Below, piece after piece: positions 35,268 to 45,318 of a stretch of 64,000 nucleotides of DNA. The notes under the pieces are model-generated. The model made no database searches. It was given only the letters and a program-made list of their open reading frames with translations, and was not told the DNA's origin. Position 1 is the first letter of the stretch. Every line of letters begins with the position of its first letter. The translations under genes and the position numbers were made by a program. Origin of the DNA: JBCKUK01 sp038924905 (lineage in GTDB: Bacteria; Pseudomonadota; Gammaproteobacteria; Burkholderiales; Methylophilaceae); the NCBI GenBank assembly GCA_038924905.1, contig JBCKUK010000001.1, positions 31,769 to 95,768 on the forward strand, written 5' to 3'.

Positions 35268-36737
35268 ATGATTAATAGTAGCCTGAAGCAGCTGGCCGCT
35301 ATGCTTGCCAGCAAACAGATTTCCAGTGTTGAAATGACGCGGGAATTTTTGCAGCGCATCGCACAGCACAACCCTGAAATCAACGCCTTTATAACGCTGG
35401 ATCAAGACAAAACGCTTGCGCAGGCTGTGGCTGCCGACCAGCGCATTGTGCAGGGCAATGCAACGCCACTTACCGGCATCCCCATCGCGCAGAAGGATAT
35501 CTTTTGTGCCAAGGGTTGGAAGACTACTTGCGGTTCCAAAATGCTGGCTAATTTCACAGCGCCTTATGATGCCGGTGTGATTGAGCGCTTCGATGCTGCC
35601 GGTGCGGTCAATCTGGGTAAAACCAATATGGATGAATTCGCCATGGGCTCGTCCAATGAAACCTCCTATTTTGGGGGTATAAGAAACCCGTGGGATAGCA
35701 CGCGCGTACCGGGCGGCAGTTCCGGCGGCAGTGCTGCTGCAGTAGCGGCAAGGTTATGTGCGGCTGCTACCGGTACGGATACTGGTGGTTCCATTCGTCA
35801 GCCCGCCTCTTTGTGTGGGTTTTCCGGCCTCAAGCCGACTTATGGCCTGGTGTCACGCTACGGTATGATTGCCTTTGCATCAAGTCTGGATCAAGCAGGC
35901 CCGATGGCAAAATCCTGCGAAGACATGGCGTTGATGATGAATGTGATGACGGGCTTTGATGAACGTGATTCCACCAGCCTGCAACGCGAAAAAGAAGATT
36001 ACACCCGCGACCTAAGCAGACCTTTAGCCGGCCTGAAAGTCGGCTTGCCCAAAGAATATTTTGCTGAAGGCCTGGATGCCAGTGTCGGCAAAGTAGTCGA
36101 TGAAGCCATCGCTCAATATCGCAAACTGGGTGCAGAAATTGTAGAAATCAGCCTGCCCAACACCAAGCTCTCGATCCCGGTGTATTACGTGCTCGCCCCC
36201 GCCGAGGCATCGAGCAACCTGTCACGCTATGACGGTGTGCGCTACGGCCATCGCGCAGAAAAATACACCGATTTGCTGGATATGTACTGCAAGAGTCGCG
36301 CCGAAGGCTTCGGTGCCGAGGTCAAGCGCCGTATCCTGATTGGCACCTATGTACTCTCCGCTGGTTACTATGATGCCTACTACCTCAAGGCGCAGCAAAT
36401 TCGCCGCTTGATCGCGCAGGATTTTGCCGAGGCGTTCAAGCAGTGCGACATCATCATGGGACCTACGACACCCTCCACCGCATTTAAAACCGGTGAAAAA
36501 GCAGATGATCCGGTCTCCATGTATTTGCAGGATATTTACACCATTGCCGTCAATCTGGCTGGCCTACCCGGCATGAGCATTCCCGCGGGTTTTGCTACCA
36601 GTAGTGATGGAAAAGCGCTTCCAGTAGGGCTACAGATTATCGGCAACTATTTTGACGAAGCGCGCATGTTGAACGCCGGTCATGTCTATCAGCAAGCTAC
36701 CGATTGGCATCTTCAAATGCCCAAAGGAATTGAATAA
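35268..36737 (+). CDS. gatA: Asp/Glu-tRNA(Asn/Gln) amidotransferase subunit A
   Basis: 489 residues. Amidase-signature enzyme that releases ammonia from glutamine. Seen are the catalytic lysine region [39 protein letters not shown], and [16 protein letters not shown] carrying the Ser-cisSer-Lys triad. It starts 9 bases after gatC and shares one base with the gatB start (TAATG), indicating tight coupling. Confidence 0.97.
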   Translation: MINSSLKQLAAMLASKQISSVEMTREFLQRIAQHNPEINAFITLDQDKTLAQAVAADQRIVQGNATPLTGIPIAQKDIFCAKGWKTTCGSKMLANFTAPYDAGVIERFDAAGAVNLGKTNMDEFAMGSSNETSYFGGIRNPWDSTRVPGGSSGGSAAAVAARLCAAATGTDTGGSIRQPASLCGFSGLKPTYGLVSRYGMIAFASSLDQAGPMAKSCEDMALMMNVMTGFDERDSTSLQREKEDYTRDLSRPLAGLKVGLPKEYFAEGLDASVGKVVDEAIAQYRKLGAEIVEISLPNTKLSIPVYYVLAPAEASSNLSRYDGVRYGHRAEKYTDLLDMYCKSRAEGFGAEVKRRILIGTYVLSAGYYDAYYLKAQQIRRLIAQDFAEAFKQCDIIMGPTTPSTAFKTGEKADDPVSMYLQDIYTIAVNLAGLPGMSIPAGFATSSDGKALPVGLQIIGNYFDEARMLNAGHVYQQATDWHLQMPKGIE

Positions 36738-38185
36738 TGGGATGGCCAGGTAACGATTGGGAGGTTGTCATCGGGCTGGAAACGCATACCCAGCTTAAAA
36801 CCAGATCCAAGATTTTCTCGGGTAGCAGCACGGCCTTTGGTGCTGAGCCTAACACTCAGGCCAATGCGGTGGATATTGCCCTGCCCGGTGTTTTGCCTGT
36901 GCTGAACAAAGAAGCTGTGAAGTGTGCAATTAAATTCGGCCTGGCGGTGAATGCTGAAATTGCCCCGCGTTCGGTATTTGCACGTAAGAATTACTTCTAC
37001 CCCGACTTGCCCAAAGGCTACCAGATCAGCCAGTATGAGCTTCCCGTTATAGGTAAGGGCTCGCTCACTATTCAAGTCGGCGATGAAGAAAAGACTATCC
37101 GCATTACGCGTGCGCACCTAGAAGAAGATGCAGGAAAATCGTTACACGGTGATTTTGAAGGCATGACAGGCATAGACCTCAACCGCGCCGGTACGCCGCT
37201 GTTGGAGATTGTCACCGAACCGGATATGCGCTCAGCTGCTGAGGCCGTTGCGTATGCCAAAAAATTGCACGAGTTGGTGCAATGGATAGATATTTGCGAT
37301 GGCAATATGCAGGAAGGCAGTTTCCGCTGTGATGTCAACGTGTCGGTGCGCCCAAAAGGCTCGGACAAACTCGGTACGCGGCGCGAAATCAAGAACCTCA
37401 ACTCGTTCAAGTTCATGCAACAAGCAATTGAGTATGAAACGCGCTGGCAAATAGAAACGTTGGAAGACGGCGGCACTATTCATCAGGCCACGGTTTTATT
37501 TAATCCGGATACCGGCGAAACGCGTGCGATGCGCAGCAAGGAAGAAGCCAATGATTATCGCTATTTCCCCGACCCCGATCTGTTGCCGCTGGAGGTAACA
37601 AAGGAATATATCGAAGAAGTGAGGCGCGCCATGCCAGAACTACCAGAGGTAAGAAGTGCTCACTTTGAGCATGAATATGGTTTGTCTGCGTACGATGCCG
37701 CTACCCTTACTGCAACTGTATCTATGGCGGATTATTTTGAGCAAGCAGCCAAGGTATACAAGGGCGAGCCCAAGCAGCTATCAAACTGGGTGATGGGCAA
37801 CATTTCAGCCAAGCTCAACGAAGAAGATAAAGATATCAGCGTTTCTCCAGTTTCGCCGGTTCAACTGGCGGGCCTGTTAAAGCGTATCGCTGACAATACT
37901 ATCTCCAACAAAATGGCCAAAGAAGTATTCGAAGCCATGTGGTCTGGTGAAGGCGATGCTGACGCCATCATCAAGAAAAAAGGCCTGAAGCAGGTGACCG
38001 ATAGCGGCGCCATTGAAGCCATCGTCGATGAAGTGTTAGCTGCCAACGCCGCTATGGTAGTTGAGTACAAAGGTGGCAGGGAGAAAGCCTTTAATGGCCT
38101 GGTAGGTCAGGTGATGAAAGCCAGCAGAGGCAAAGCCAACCCATCACAAGTTAATGAGATTTTGAAAAAAAAGCTCGCCGGTTAG
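36737..38185 (+). CDS. gatB: Asp/Glu-tRNA(Asn/Gln) amidotransferase subunit B
   Basis: 482 residues. Kinase and tRNA-binding subunit. Motifs are [51 protein letters not shown] and a C-terminal YqeY-like tail domain ([27 protein letters not shown]) that contacts the tRNA elbow. The start ATG overlaps the gatA stop. Confidence 0.97.
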   Translation: MGWPGNDWEVVIGLETHTQLKTRSKIFSGSSTAFGAEPNTQANAVDIALPGVLPVLNKEAVKCAIKFGLAVNAEIAPRSVFARKNYFYPDLPKGYQISQYELPVIGKGSLTIQVGDEEKTIRITRAHLEEDAGKSLHGDFEGMTGIDLNRAGTPLLEIVTEPDMRSAAEAVAYAKKLHELVQWIDICDGNMQEGSFRCDVNVSVRPKGSDKLGTRREIKNLNSFKFMQQAIEYETRWQIETLEDGGTIHQATVLFNPDTGETRAMRSKEEANDYRYFPDPDLLPLEVTKEYIEEVRRAMPELPEVRSAHFEHEYGLSAYDAATLTATVSMADYFEQAAKVYKGEPKQLSNWVMGNISAKLNEEDKDISVSPVSPVQLAGLLKRIADNTISNKMAKEVFEAMWSGEGDADAIIKKKGLKQVTDSGAIEAIVDEVLAANAAMVVEYKGGREKAFNGLVGQVMKASRGKANPSQVNEILKKKLAG

Positions 38186-38212
38186 GGTGCTATAACCCGT
38201 TTTATTTTTTCA
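38186..38212 (+). terminator. Possible terminator behind gatB
   Basis: Just after the gatB stop, a short GGTTA/TAACC or GGGT/ACCC hairpin is followed by GTTTTATTTTTTC. The stem is weak but the T-tract is good. On the opposite strand it covers the original end of the DUF4124 gene. Confidence 0.4.
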
Positions 38213-38378
38213 CAGGTGCCGGAGAGACGCTGTAGGTGTTGCGGGGGTTGCCGCTACAGGAAGCTTTGGTGCAGCAACGGGGGTAGGTTTTGCCACAGGT
38301 GCAACCGGACAGGTGGCGTAACTGCTACGGCTGCCGGTTTTTCTGCCGCCGGCACTGCGGTAGGCGCTAGCTTTGCAG

Positions 38379-39122
38379 CTACTGCGGGCGTAGCAGGCGC
38401 GCGGTTGATGCAGGTGTAATGGCCGTAGTCCCGGCAGTGACAGGCATTGTTGCTGTGGGGACAGGTTTGGCAGCTTCCATTGTGGCACTCGGCGCCGGCG
38501 CGGGTGGTGGTGCGTTAGGATTTAGTTTTAACTGAATAAAGCGCTGTTTGTCAGTCTCAAAGCGCTGGCGAGTTGCCTCCATAATCTTTTGTTTCTCCGC
38601 AATTTGCGCTTCAACCTTGCCAATTTCGTCCTGTTGTTCCTTTAAACTCTGAGTGATATGGGGGGGAACCGGTTTTTTGCGCTGAACAAACCCATCAGCC
38701 AAATTCTTGGAGACTGCCATGCGCTCCTTGACGGTTTCCATGCGCTGATTCAACCCTTCCACCGCAGCTTGATCTGTTTGTAAATTACGGTCGCGCGCTA
38801 AATCAAACTCCTGTTCTGTAGTATAGGTGGCAAGCAAGGCGCTATCGTGGCGTTTCTGCTCTATGCTTAACTTGGTTTCTGCTTCGATTAAAGTTTTTGC
38901 TTGGGTATTGGTAGTTTTGTTACGCTTGACGGCATGTCCTTGCCGATTTAGCTCGGTACTGTCACGACCAGCATATTGCGGGGGGATACTATCGCCGTAA
39001 TGCGTAACACCTTTCTCATCCACCCACTTAACAATTCGTCCTTCTGCCCACGATGCGCTGCAAACTAATATCAGCGCGGTGCTGAGCCACAGTTTGGAAT
39101 GCCATGAATAAGATATTTGCAT
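38379..39122 (-). CDS. DUF4124-domain periplasmic protein with a frameshifted Pro/Ala tail
   Basis: 247 residues as read. Signal peptide (LWLSTALILVCSASWA), then a DUF4124 domain (EGRIVKWVDEKGVTHYGDSIPPQYAGRDSTELNRQG), then a long coiled coil of Glu, Lys, Arg and Gln up to about residue 200, and a Pro/Ala/Thr tail. Function unknown; DUF4124 is common in betaproteobacterial envelope proteins. The reading frame stops at 38379, but DNA down to about 38205 still encodes Ala/Pro/Val/Lys-rich sequence, switching frame at least twice more (APATPAVAAKLAPTAVPAAE, then PVAKPTPVAAPKLPVAATPA, then SPAPVKK and stop). The ancestral protein was therefore probably about 55 residues longer. Confidence 0.75.
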   Translation of the reverse strand: MQISYSWHSKLWLSTALILVCSASWAEGRIVKWVDEKGVTHYGDSIPPQYAGRDSTELNRQGHAVKRNKTTNTQAKTLIEAETKLSIEQKRHDSALLATYTTEQEFDLARDRNLQTDQAAVEGLNQRMETVKERMAVSKNLADGFVQRKKPVPPHITQSLKEQQDEIGKVEAQIAEKQKIMEATRQRFETDKQRFIQLKLNPNAPPPAPAPSATMEAAKPVPTATMPVTAGTTAITPASTARLLRPQ

Positions 39123-39143
39123 AAAATCCTACATTTTTTAAGT

Positions 39144-39782
39144 TTAAGAACCGTATTCGTTACGATACTTTTCTATGGACAGCAAATTGTGTGCCATATT
39201 CGGCTGGTTTCTCAAATATACGACTAAAGCTTCTAAGCTGGCAATGCTGCAAACAGAGATGCCACAGGTTTTTTCTACTTCCTGCACAGCGGAAAGCGCC
39301 CCTGAACCACGCTCCTGGCGGTCAAGTGCAATTGCCACACCGCAAGGCGTAGCGCCGCTGGCGGTGATTAATGCTACCGATTCGTGTACTGAGGTTCCTG
39401 CTGAAATTACGTCGTCGATGATGAGCACTCGACCCTGTAGCGGTGCGCCGATAATGACACCGCCTTCGCCGTGATCTTTTACTTCTTTACGGTTAAAGGC
39501 ATAGGACACATTGCGACCATTTTTGGCAAATGCGATGACAATACTTGAAACAAGAGGGATGCCTTTATAGGCCGGGCCAAATAGCATATCGAACGCTATA
39601 CCGGATTTTGCAATTGCGCTAGCGTAAAATTCGCCGAGTTTCATCAGGCTTGCCCCATCGTTAAATAGGCCAGCGTTAAAAAAGTATGGGCTTAGGCGAC
39701 CCGCCTTGGTTTCAAATTCACCGAAGCGCAGCACCTGCTTTTCGATGGCAAGTTGGATAAACTCCCGAGTATGGTCAGACAT
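39144..39782 (-). CDS. pyrE: Orotate phosphoribosyltransferase
   Basis: 212 residues. It joins orotate to PRPP in pyrimidine synthesis. The PRPP motif VLIIDDVISAGTSVHES is present, with FFNAGLFNDG and the catalytic loop lysines near FNRKEVKDHGEGG. It is divergent from the exonuclease III gene, with only 23 bases between the starts, so the two promoters must lie inside or overlap the genes. Confidence 0.95.
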   Translation of the reverse strand: MSDHTREFIQLAIEKQVLRFGEFETKAGRLSPYFFNAGLFNDGASLMKLGEFYASAIAKSGIAFDMLFGPAYKGIPLVSSIVIAFAKNGRNVSYAFNRKEVKDHGEGGVIIGAPLQGRVLIIDDVISAGTSVHESVALITASGATPCGVAIALDRQERGSGALSAVQEVEKTCGISVCSIASLEALVVYLRNQPNMAHNLLSIEKYRNEYGS

Positions 39783-39805
39783 AGTTGTTAATAAAGCGAG
39801 GTTAT

Positions 39806-40579
39806 GTGTTGCGTATTATATCCGTGAATTTGAATGGTATCCGCTCCGCCGCCAATAAGGGGTTTTATGTGTGGTTAAAAAAGCAGGATGCTGACATCGT
39901 CTGCATGCAGGAGCTGAAAGCGCAATTGGCGGATTTGACGCCGGAAATGCTCGCACCACAAGGCTATTATGGCTATTTTCATTACGCCGAGAAAAAAGGT
40001 TACAGTGGTGTAGGCATTTATTCTAAAGCCAAGCCAGATACAGTGATTGAGGGTCTGGGTATGGCGGATATTGACGCTGAGGGTAGGTATATTGAGGCGC
40101 AGTTTGGCAATCTAAGCGTTATTTCCCTTTATTTGCCATCCGGCTCCAGTGGTGAAGAGCGCCAGGCTTTTAAATTCGATGTAATGGCGCGCTTTATGCC
40201 ACATCTTGAAGCGCTCAAGGCAAACGGCCGTGATGTAGTCATTTGTGGCGACTGGAATATCGCGCACAAAGAGGAAGATTTGAAAAACTGGAGAGGTAAT
40301 AAAAAGAATTCCGGCTTTCTGCCTGAAGAGCGCGCCTGGCTGACGGATTTATTTGAACGTGTCAACTGGGTAGATGTCTACCGCCTATTGCATCCAGAGG
40401 CTACCGATGCATGCTATACGTGGTGGAGTAACCGTGGGCAGGCTTGGGCGAAAAATGTCGGTTGGCGCATTGACTACCAGATTGCGACGCCAGATATGGC
40501 CACTAAAGTGCGCGCCGTTTCAGTCTACAAAGATGAACGTTTTAGTGACCACGCTCCGCTAACGGTAGATTATGACTAA
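39806..40579 (+). CDS. xth: Exodeoxyribonuclease III
   Basis: 257 residues from a GTG at 39806 (giving MLRIISVNLNGIRSAANKG, the family start) with GAGG just upstream; an in-frame TTG at 39785 would add 7 residues. AP-endonuclease/3'-exonuclease of the endonuclease/exonuclease/phosphatase fold: CMQELKAQ (metal Glu), GDWNIAHKEEDLKN, and the C-terminal RIDYQIATPDM...FSDHAPLTVDYD. It repairs abasic sites and blocked 3' ends. Alone on this strand, divergent from pyrE. Confidence 0.95.
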   Translation: MLRIISVNLNGIRSAANKGFYVWLKKQDADIVCMQELKAQLADLTPEMLAPQGYYGYFHYAEKKGYSGVGIYSKAKPDTVIEGLGMADIDAEGRYIEAQFGNLSVISLYLPSGSSGEERQAFKFDVMARFMPHLEALKANGRDVVICGDWNIAHKEEDLKNWRGNKKNSGFLPEERAWLTDLFERVNWVDVYRLLHPEATDACYTWWSNRGQAWAKNVGWRIDYQIATPDMATKVRAVSVYKDERFSDHAPLTVDYD

Positions 40580-40911
40580 AGTAATGTGCACAAAAGACGT
40601 TTGGCGCACTCCTTGAGCTTGCTAGTTATTTTTCGCTCTTTGGTAGGTTTGGATTTTTTTCATGCATGGTAATCACTTGCTACCCAGTGTAAAACCAGAG
40701 CCAAATTGGATTATTGACAGTATTTTATGAGGCTGGCCTATTTCTTGCTGCAACAAACTATACTGCGATTAAAATTATCGTCTTAAAAAAGAAATTGGTG
40801 CTAATGGATAAACTTTACTATGATGGTAATTTAGTTCCGTCTTTTTGCTCAATTGGGTCGAGATTGACACCACCTGCTGAGTGCGAACTAACGGCGCGGG
40901 AGGCACCACTG
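40580..40911. other. Non-coding stretch between xth and the M48-like gene
   Basis: About 330 bases. An open frame runs through its second half into the M48-like gene, but it lacks a ribosome site and reads as non-conserved sequence. A TTGACA at 40713-40718 could be a -35 element, though no convincing -10 follows at 16-18 bases. I see no repeat, tRNA or hairpin worth naming here. Confidence 0.4.
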
Positions 40912-42471
40912 ATGTTGCATCCGTGGCAATTTTCGTCATCTTCACTATTTAACAGACTCCTTTCGGATAAGCGATTCGCATCGCTACGCCCACTTTTCTT
41001 TGTAGTTGCAGTTACCCTGCTTGGCGTTTGCGCTGCTTCGTCATCGGCGCATGCGGAAATCAGCGCGCCAGCCGCAATAAGCGATATTTATTCCGATGTG
41101 AATATGCGTGTGCAGCTTGCCACCACAAAAGGCGTCAGCAAGCCTTGTGTTGCAGGCGAATGTGCGCTTAATAAAGAGTTCGATCAGCATGTTCAAGCGC
41201 TGGGCGCACAGCTTTCGGAAGTTGCTTTTGATGCTTACCCAGATTTAAAAAAGCGCATCAAGCATTTTGATTTTGTCGTTGTCGAAAAGAAAGAGCCAGG
41301 CACCATCTCCAACGCAGCTGGTACTATCGTCATTTTTCGCGGCGTACAAGGCCTTGAGCTCGAAGAACAGGCGCTCGCCTTCGTAGTTGCCCGCGAGATG
41401 GGCCGGGTGATTGCTGGGTATCATGATCAGAACACAGGAACCAGTATCCTGCTGTCTGTATTAGCCACTGTGCTTTTCCCGGCGTCTGGCATACTTCAAA
41501 GTATCAACGGTTCTGCGGCGGCAGCCAATGCCACTTCATCTGCCACAATGGCTTTAGCTACGGCTGCCTCATCAGCAACTTCGTTTGTTGGCTCCAAGAT
41601 GGTATTGGCAGGTATCAAACCCAAGCAATTACGTGAGGCAGATGCCATAGCCATGCGATTGTTTGAGCCGCTAGACTGGAGCAAGGATGAGCTTATTGGT
41701 AGCCTTGAAGCCTGCACCCATATTGACGGGGAGGATGCCTGGCAAAAGGACTTCCGCTATTCCACGGCGCATGTCAGGACGCTAGTGGATGATGAAGAAA
41801 AAATGCTCGCTAGCAATGATGTGAAAGTGCAGCCACTTGAGCATACTACCGAGACGGACAAGCCCGTTTTGGTACTAAAGGAGCCCGTTCCAAAAGAGCC
41901 TGTCATAGTGGCGAAACATACTCCCAAGGTGAGCAGAGCATCAGAAGTCGCCCCGCTGGCAATCATTGCCAAAGAAGCCACAGATATCGAGGGCGTCGCC
42001 AAAAATGAAGTAAATGTTTCACCCGATGTAGCGGTTATGGACGATGTGACAGTGCCAGAGGTCGAAGCTGCAGAAGAGCAGCAAACCCTCGCTGAAGTTG
42101 AGGTGGACGAAGGGTTATCGGAAGAATCCCAAACGCCGGATATCGTCAGCGAACAATTGGTTCAAGCGAAGAGACAGGCTATAAGCAAACAGGCCAAGGT
42201 TGCGAAAAAGAGCACTCCCAGCCGTACTCTGAATAAGAATGCTGGCAAGAAGATATCCAAAGTGGCAGCCAAAGCGACATCAAAAAAATCCGGGACAAAA
42301 TTGGCTAAGGCCACAGCCAGCAGTAAACAAAAGAATACTAAAAAACTTTATGCGAGCAAGAGCTCCAAAGCCAATCCCAGCCCGAGTGCCAGTTCCAAGG
42401 CTGAAAAGAAGACTGTGTCTGCTAAAGTCAAATCTATCAGTGTTAAACCTGCCCAAGTTGAGGCCAGGTAG
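40912..42471 (+). CDS. M48-like secreted protein lacking both catalytic histidines, with a basic histone-like tail
   Basis: 519 residues from the ATG at 40912, which has GGGAGG eight bases upstream and directly precedes a signal peptide (LRPLFFVVAVTLLGVCAASSSAHA). The open frame begins at 40714 but the extra residues look like noise. Residues about 50-310 resemble M48 peptidases: AFVVAREMGRVIAGYHD sits where the family has AHEMGHVIAGHHD, and LREADAIAMRLFE gives the third metal ligand Glu242. Both zinc histidines are Arg (161 and 165), so it should not be an active zinc protease. A hydrophobic or Ala/Ser-rich stretch lies between. Residues about 330-420 are acidic; the last 100 are Lys/Ala/Ser-rich like histone H1 or AlgP. 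A scaffold or binding role is a guess. Confidence 0.7.
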   Translation: MLHPWQFSSSSLFNRLLSDKRFASLRPLFFVVAVTLLGVCAASSSAHAEISAPAAISDIYSDVNMRVQLATTKGVSKPCVAGECALNKEFDQHVQALGAQLSEVAFDAYPDLKKRIKHFDFVVVEKKEPGTISNAAGTIVIFRGVQGLELEEQALAFVVAREMGRVIAGYHDQNTGTSILLSVLATVLFPASGILQSINGSAAAANATSSATMALATAASSATSFVGSKMVLAGIKPKQLREADAIAMRLFEPLDWSKDELIGSLEACTHIDGEDAWQKDFRYSTAHVRTLVDDEEKMLASNDVKVQPLEHTTETDKPVLVLKEPVPKEPVIVAKHTPKVSRASEVAPLAIIAKEATDIEGVAKNEVNVSPDVAVMDDVTVPEVEAAEEQQTLAEVEVDEGLSEESQTPDIVSEQLVQAKRQAISKQAKVAKKSTPSRTLNKNAGKKISKVAAKATSKKSGTKLAKATASSKQKNTKKLYASKSSKANPSPSASSKAEKKTVSAKVKSISVKPAQVEAR

Positions 42472-42474
42472 ATT

Positions 42475-42557
42475 AGGCTAGGGGAATGGCCGGAGCTGAG
42501 GCGTAAAGTCAGGACTGGCGCACTGCGCATCCAGGAAGAGCCTTTCCCTAACCACAA
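42475..42557. other. Imperfect inverted repeat between convergent genes
   Basis: GGCTAGGGGAATGGC near 42476 pairs imperfectly with GCCTTTCCCTAACC near 42542. A small inner dyad CTGG...CCAG surrounds GCGCACTGCGC. It lies between the convergent M48-like and DUF1223 genes and could be a shared transcription end or a decayed palindromic-arm element. No T-tract. Confidence 0.35.
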
Positions 42558-43312
42558 AACGGTAAGCTCAAGGCCTGCAATATCTCACCGTTTTTGCGGT
42601 TTTGCACAAAAGTCGCTACCCCCGCATCGCGACCTTTCCATTCTGATTTTAATGTGAGATTTTGTTTTGATGCGCCGTTATCATCCAGTCGGCATGGGCC
42701 AAACCATTCGCGTACCACATAGTCGTGATTCAGTACGCGCCCACTATTTTCTCCGGCGTTGACCACACTCTTTAAATTGTTTTCATACACCGCGATAAAC
42801 ACATCGGCATTTTTTCTGTCTTCTGCTTGAATGGTTTGCGCGGATGCTTGCACGGTTATTCCACCAGAGGCGAGCGGCATCAGGTTCAAGCTCAGATTGG
42901 CGCGCGCGGGCTATTTTTGTGCTTTAGCGATGTTTTGGTCAAGGCTGGAGCCGCTATGCCAACTGCGGAAATCCCTGCCGCCCAGCATCACCTGCGGCGT
43001 ATAAACAGTGGCTGACCCCGTGACGCGCGCGGCTTGCCGTTGGCGTTCGCTAAAATCTGGTTTGGCGTAGCGATCCTTCCAGCCGATGTAATCCCAGTAG
43101 TCCACATGAAAAGCCAGCGGCACAAGTTTATCTGTGCCAACACCAGAGCTCTCAATATTGCTCAGCCATTGGTCGGCTGGCGGGCAGCTGCTACAGCCTT
43201 CCGAAGTATATAGCTCCAATAACGATGCAGTTTGTGCCCTACTTTTTGCGGAACAATCTCCAAGCGCAGGCAGGCTTGCTGAAATTAGTGTTAGTAGTAT
43301 TAATATGCGCAT
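42548..43312 (-). pseudogene. DUF1223 family protein interrupted by one in-frame stop
   Basis: DUF1223 proteins have a thioredoxin-like first half and a beta-rich second half. Here the first half reads signal peptide, LLELYTSEGCSSCPPADQWLS, LAFHVDYWDYIGWKDRYA and ends SLDQNIAKAQK at a TAG (42911-42913). The same frame continues without any shift: PARANLSLNLMPLASGG, then VFIAVYENNLKSVVNAGENSGRVL, NHDYVVREWFGP and so on to the stop at 42548. One base change (for example CAG, AAG or GAG to TAG) explains the break. The total of 254 codons is normal for the family. Function of the family is unknown; its CxxC suggests a periplasmic redox protein. Readthrough or a sequencing error are alternatives. 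Confidence 0.8.
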
Positions 43313-43465
43313 CTGTTCTCTCCCATGGCCAGATAATTACTTAGTCGAAAGATTTACTTCTAACTTACACTTTTTCAACTCATAACCGGGCTCCAGCATT
43401 TATAATCACCAGCAATAAGTTTAAAGGCTGCCCCTATTTATACGCCCTCAGGCTGTAGTTTATCT

Positions 43466-44686
43466 ATGAATGCCTATTTAGAAATTTTCCGTAGCCGCCG
43501 TGTGGCGGTTGTTTTCCTGCTGGGATTTGCCTCCGGCTTACCTCTAGCCCTTACTGGCGGGACGCTACAAGCCTGGATGACAGTTTCCGGGGTTGATATC
43601 GTAACCATAGGTATTTTTACCTTGGTCGGTATCCCTTATACCTGGAAATTTCTGTGGGCCCCATTCATGGACAAATATGTACCACCATTTCTCGGACGCA
43701 GGCGTGGCTGGATAGTGATGATGCAACTCGCGCTGATGCTGGCTATTACAACCATGGGTACTTTGAATCCAGCCAATGCGCCATGGGCATTGGCTGGATT
43801 GGCTATCATTACCGCCTTCGTATCATCATCACAGGATATTGTGATTGATGCCTATCGTACCGATGTTTTGCGGCCGGCGGAACGTGGGGTGGGGGCAGCA
43901 GCGTCAGTGCTCGGCTATCGGCTGGCAATGTTGGTTTCTGGGGCTTTGGCTTTGATTCTGGCCGACCAAATAGGCTGGCAAGCCACTTATTATTTAATGG
44001 CCTGTCTAATGGGGGTGTCTGTTTTGGCTACGCTTTGGGGGCCTGAGCCGGATGTCAAAGTACAACCGCCAAAAACCCTGACCGAAGCCGTTATTGAGCC
44101 ATTGCGCGAGTTTTTCTCGCGTCACAATGCGTGGTTTTTATTGCTGCTAATCGTACTTTACAAATTGGGCGACGCTTTCGCTGGATCGCTAACCACCGCT
44201 TTCCTTATTCGTGGAGTTGGATTCACGCCGACTGAGGTCGGCGCAATCAATAAAGGCATGGGTCTGATTGCCACATTAATTGGTGTAGTGATTGGCGGAG
44301 GCCTGATGATACGCCTTGGCCTTTATTGGTCTTTGCTTGTATTTGGCATATTGCAGGCGGTATCTAATCTCAATTTTATGTGGCTGGCGGCAGTTGGTAA
44401 AAGTTATTTGCTGATGGCATTTGCGGTCGGCGTGGAAAATCTTGCCGGAGGTATGGGCACAGCGGCTTTTGTCGCTTTGCTCATGAGCTTGTGTAATCCG
44501 CGCTTCACTGCCAGCCAGTATGCGCTGCTTTCAGCGCTGGCTGCGGTTGGCCGTGTATATGTGGGACCAGCTTCCGGCTATATGGTGGAAGCTACCGGCT
44601 GGGTTGCCTTCTTCGGCTTTACTTTTGTGGCAGCCTTACCTGGTTTGGCCTTGCTCTGGTTGATGCGCGAAACCATGAAAACTTAG
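43466..44686 (+). CDS. ampG: AmpG-type muropeptide MFS transporter
   Basis: 406 residues, twelve predicted helices. AmpG motifs are RVAVVFLLGFASGLPLALTGGTLQAWM, GIPYTWKFLWAPFMDKYVPP and SSSQDIVIDAYRTDVL. It imports GlcNAc-anhydroMurNAc peptides from the periplasm for recycling and so supplies the substrate for Mpl. It ends in a 4-base overlap with the convergent metW stop. Upstream, 150 bases separate it from the broken DUF1223 gene. Confidence 0.92.
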   Translation: MNAYLEIFRSRRVAVVFLLGFASGLPLALTGGTLQAWMTVSGVDIVTIGIFTLVGIPYTWKFLWAPFMDKYVPPFLGRRRGWIVMMQLALMLAITTMGTLNPANAPWALAGLAIITAFVSSSQDIVIDAYRTDVLRPAERGVGAAASVLGYRLAMLVSGALALILADQIGWQATYYLMACLMGVSVLATLWGPEPDVKVQPPKTLTEAVIEPLREFFSRHNAWFLLLLIVLYKLGDAFAGSLTTAFLIRGVGFTPTEVGAINKGMGLIATLIGVVIGGGLMIRLGLYWSLLVFGILQAVSNLNFMWLAAVGKSYLLMAFAVGVENLAGGMGTAAFVALLMSLCNPRFTASQYALLSALAAVGRVYVGPASGYMVEATGWVAFFGFTFVAALPGLALLWLMRETMKT

Positions 44687-45318
44687 GTTGCGCCCGAAAT
44701 CAGCCGGGTTTTTAAGCGATACATCGCCAGGCTGCCCATCAGGTTTGGCAGCAAGCTGATTCGTCTGCCATCGGTCAACACCAGTCTTTCTTCAATCCGG
44801 ATATTGTGATTGGCGCAGAATTCGTCGAAATCCTTGATAGTGCAAAGGTGCACATTCGGCGTGTCGTACCATTGATAAGGCAGGTTTTTTGACACCGGCA
44901 TTTGCCCGGCCATGAGCTGAATGCGATGCCGCCAATAGCCAAAATTGGGGAATGTGACGATGGCCTCGCGACCTACGCGCAGCATTTCCTGCACTATGCC
45001 TTCGGTGTTTTGTACCGCTTGCAATGTTTGCGAAAGCACGACTACGTCAAAGGACTGGGCTTCAAAGCCGGATAAGCCAGCTTCCAGATCCATCTGTATC
45101 ACATCAATACCGTTCTCCATGCAGGCCAGCCAATTAGCATCATCTTTTTCTATGCCATAGCCACGTACATTTGATGTATCGCGAAGATAGCCAAGCAAAG
45201 CGCCATCGCCACAACCCAAGTCGAGCACCTTTGCGCCTGGTTTAATCCAATTTGCGATTAAAGCAAAATCACTTCTTAGTTTTGCGTATTCAACAAAATT
45301 AGTATGAGCTGTGGTCAT
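44683..45318 (-). CDS. metW: Methionine biosynthesis protein MetW
   Basis: 211 residues. SAM-methyltransferase fold with [43 protein letters not shown] and [21 protein letters not shown]. MetW is encoded with MetX in many proteobacteria and is needed with it for O-acylation of homoserine. It overlaps metX by 4 bases. Confidence 0.93.
   Translation of the reverse strand: MTTAHTNFVEYAKLRSDFALIANWIKPGAKVLDLGCGDGALLGYLRDTSNVRGYGIEKDDANWLACMENGIDVIQMDLEAGLSGFEAQSFDVVVLSQTLQAVQNTEGIVQEMLRVGREAIVTFPNFGYWRHRIQLMAGQMPVSKNLPYQWYDTPNVHLCTIKDFDEFCANHNIRIEERLVLTDGRRISLLPNLMGSLAMYRLKTRLISGAT

Noticed and set aside
42911..42913. Programmed recoding of the TAG in the DUF1223 gene (pyrrolysine or suppressor)
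   Set aside because: No stimulatory structure or pyrrolysine genes are seen, and RF1 is present; a simple mutation is the economical reading.
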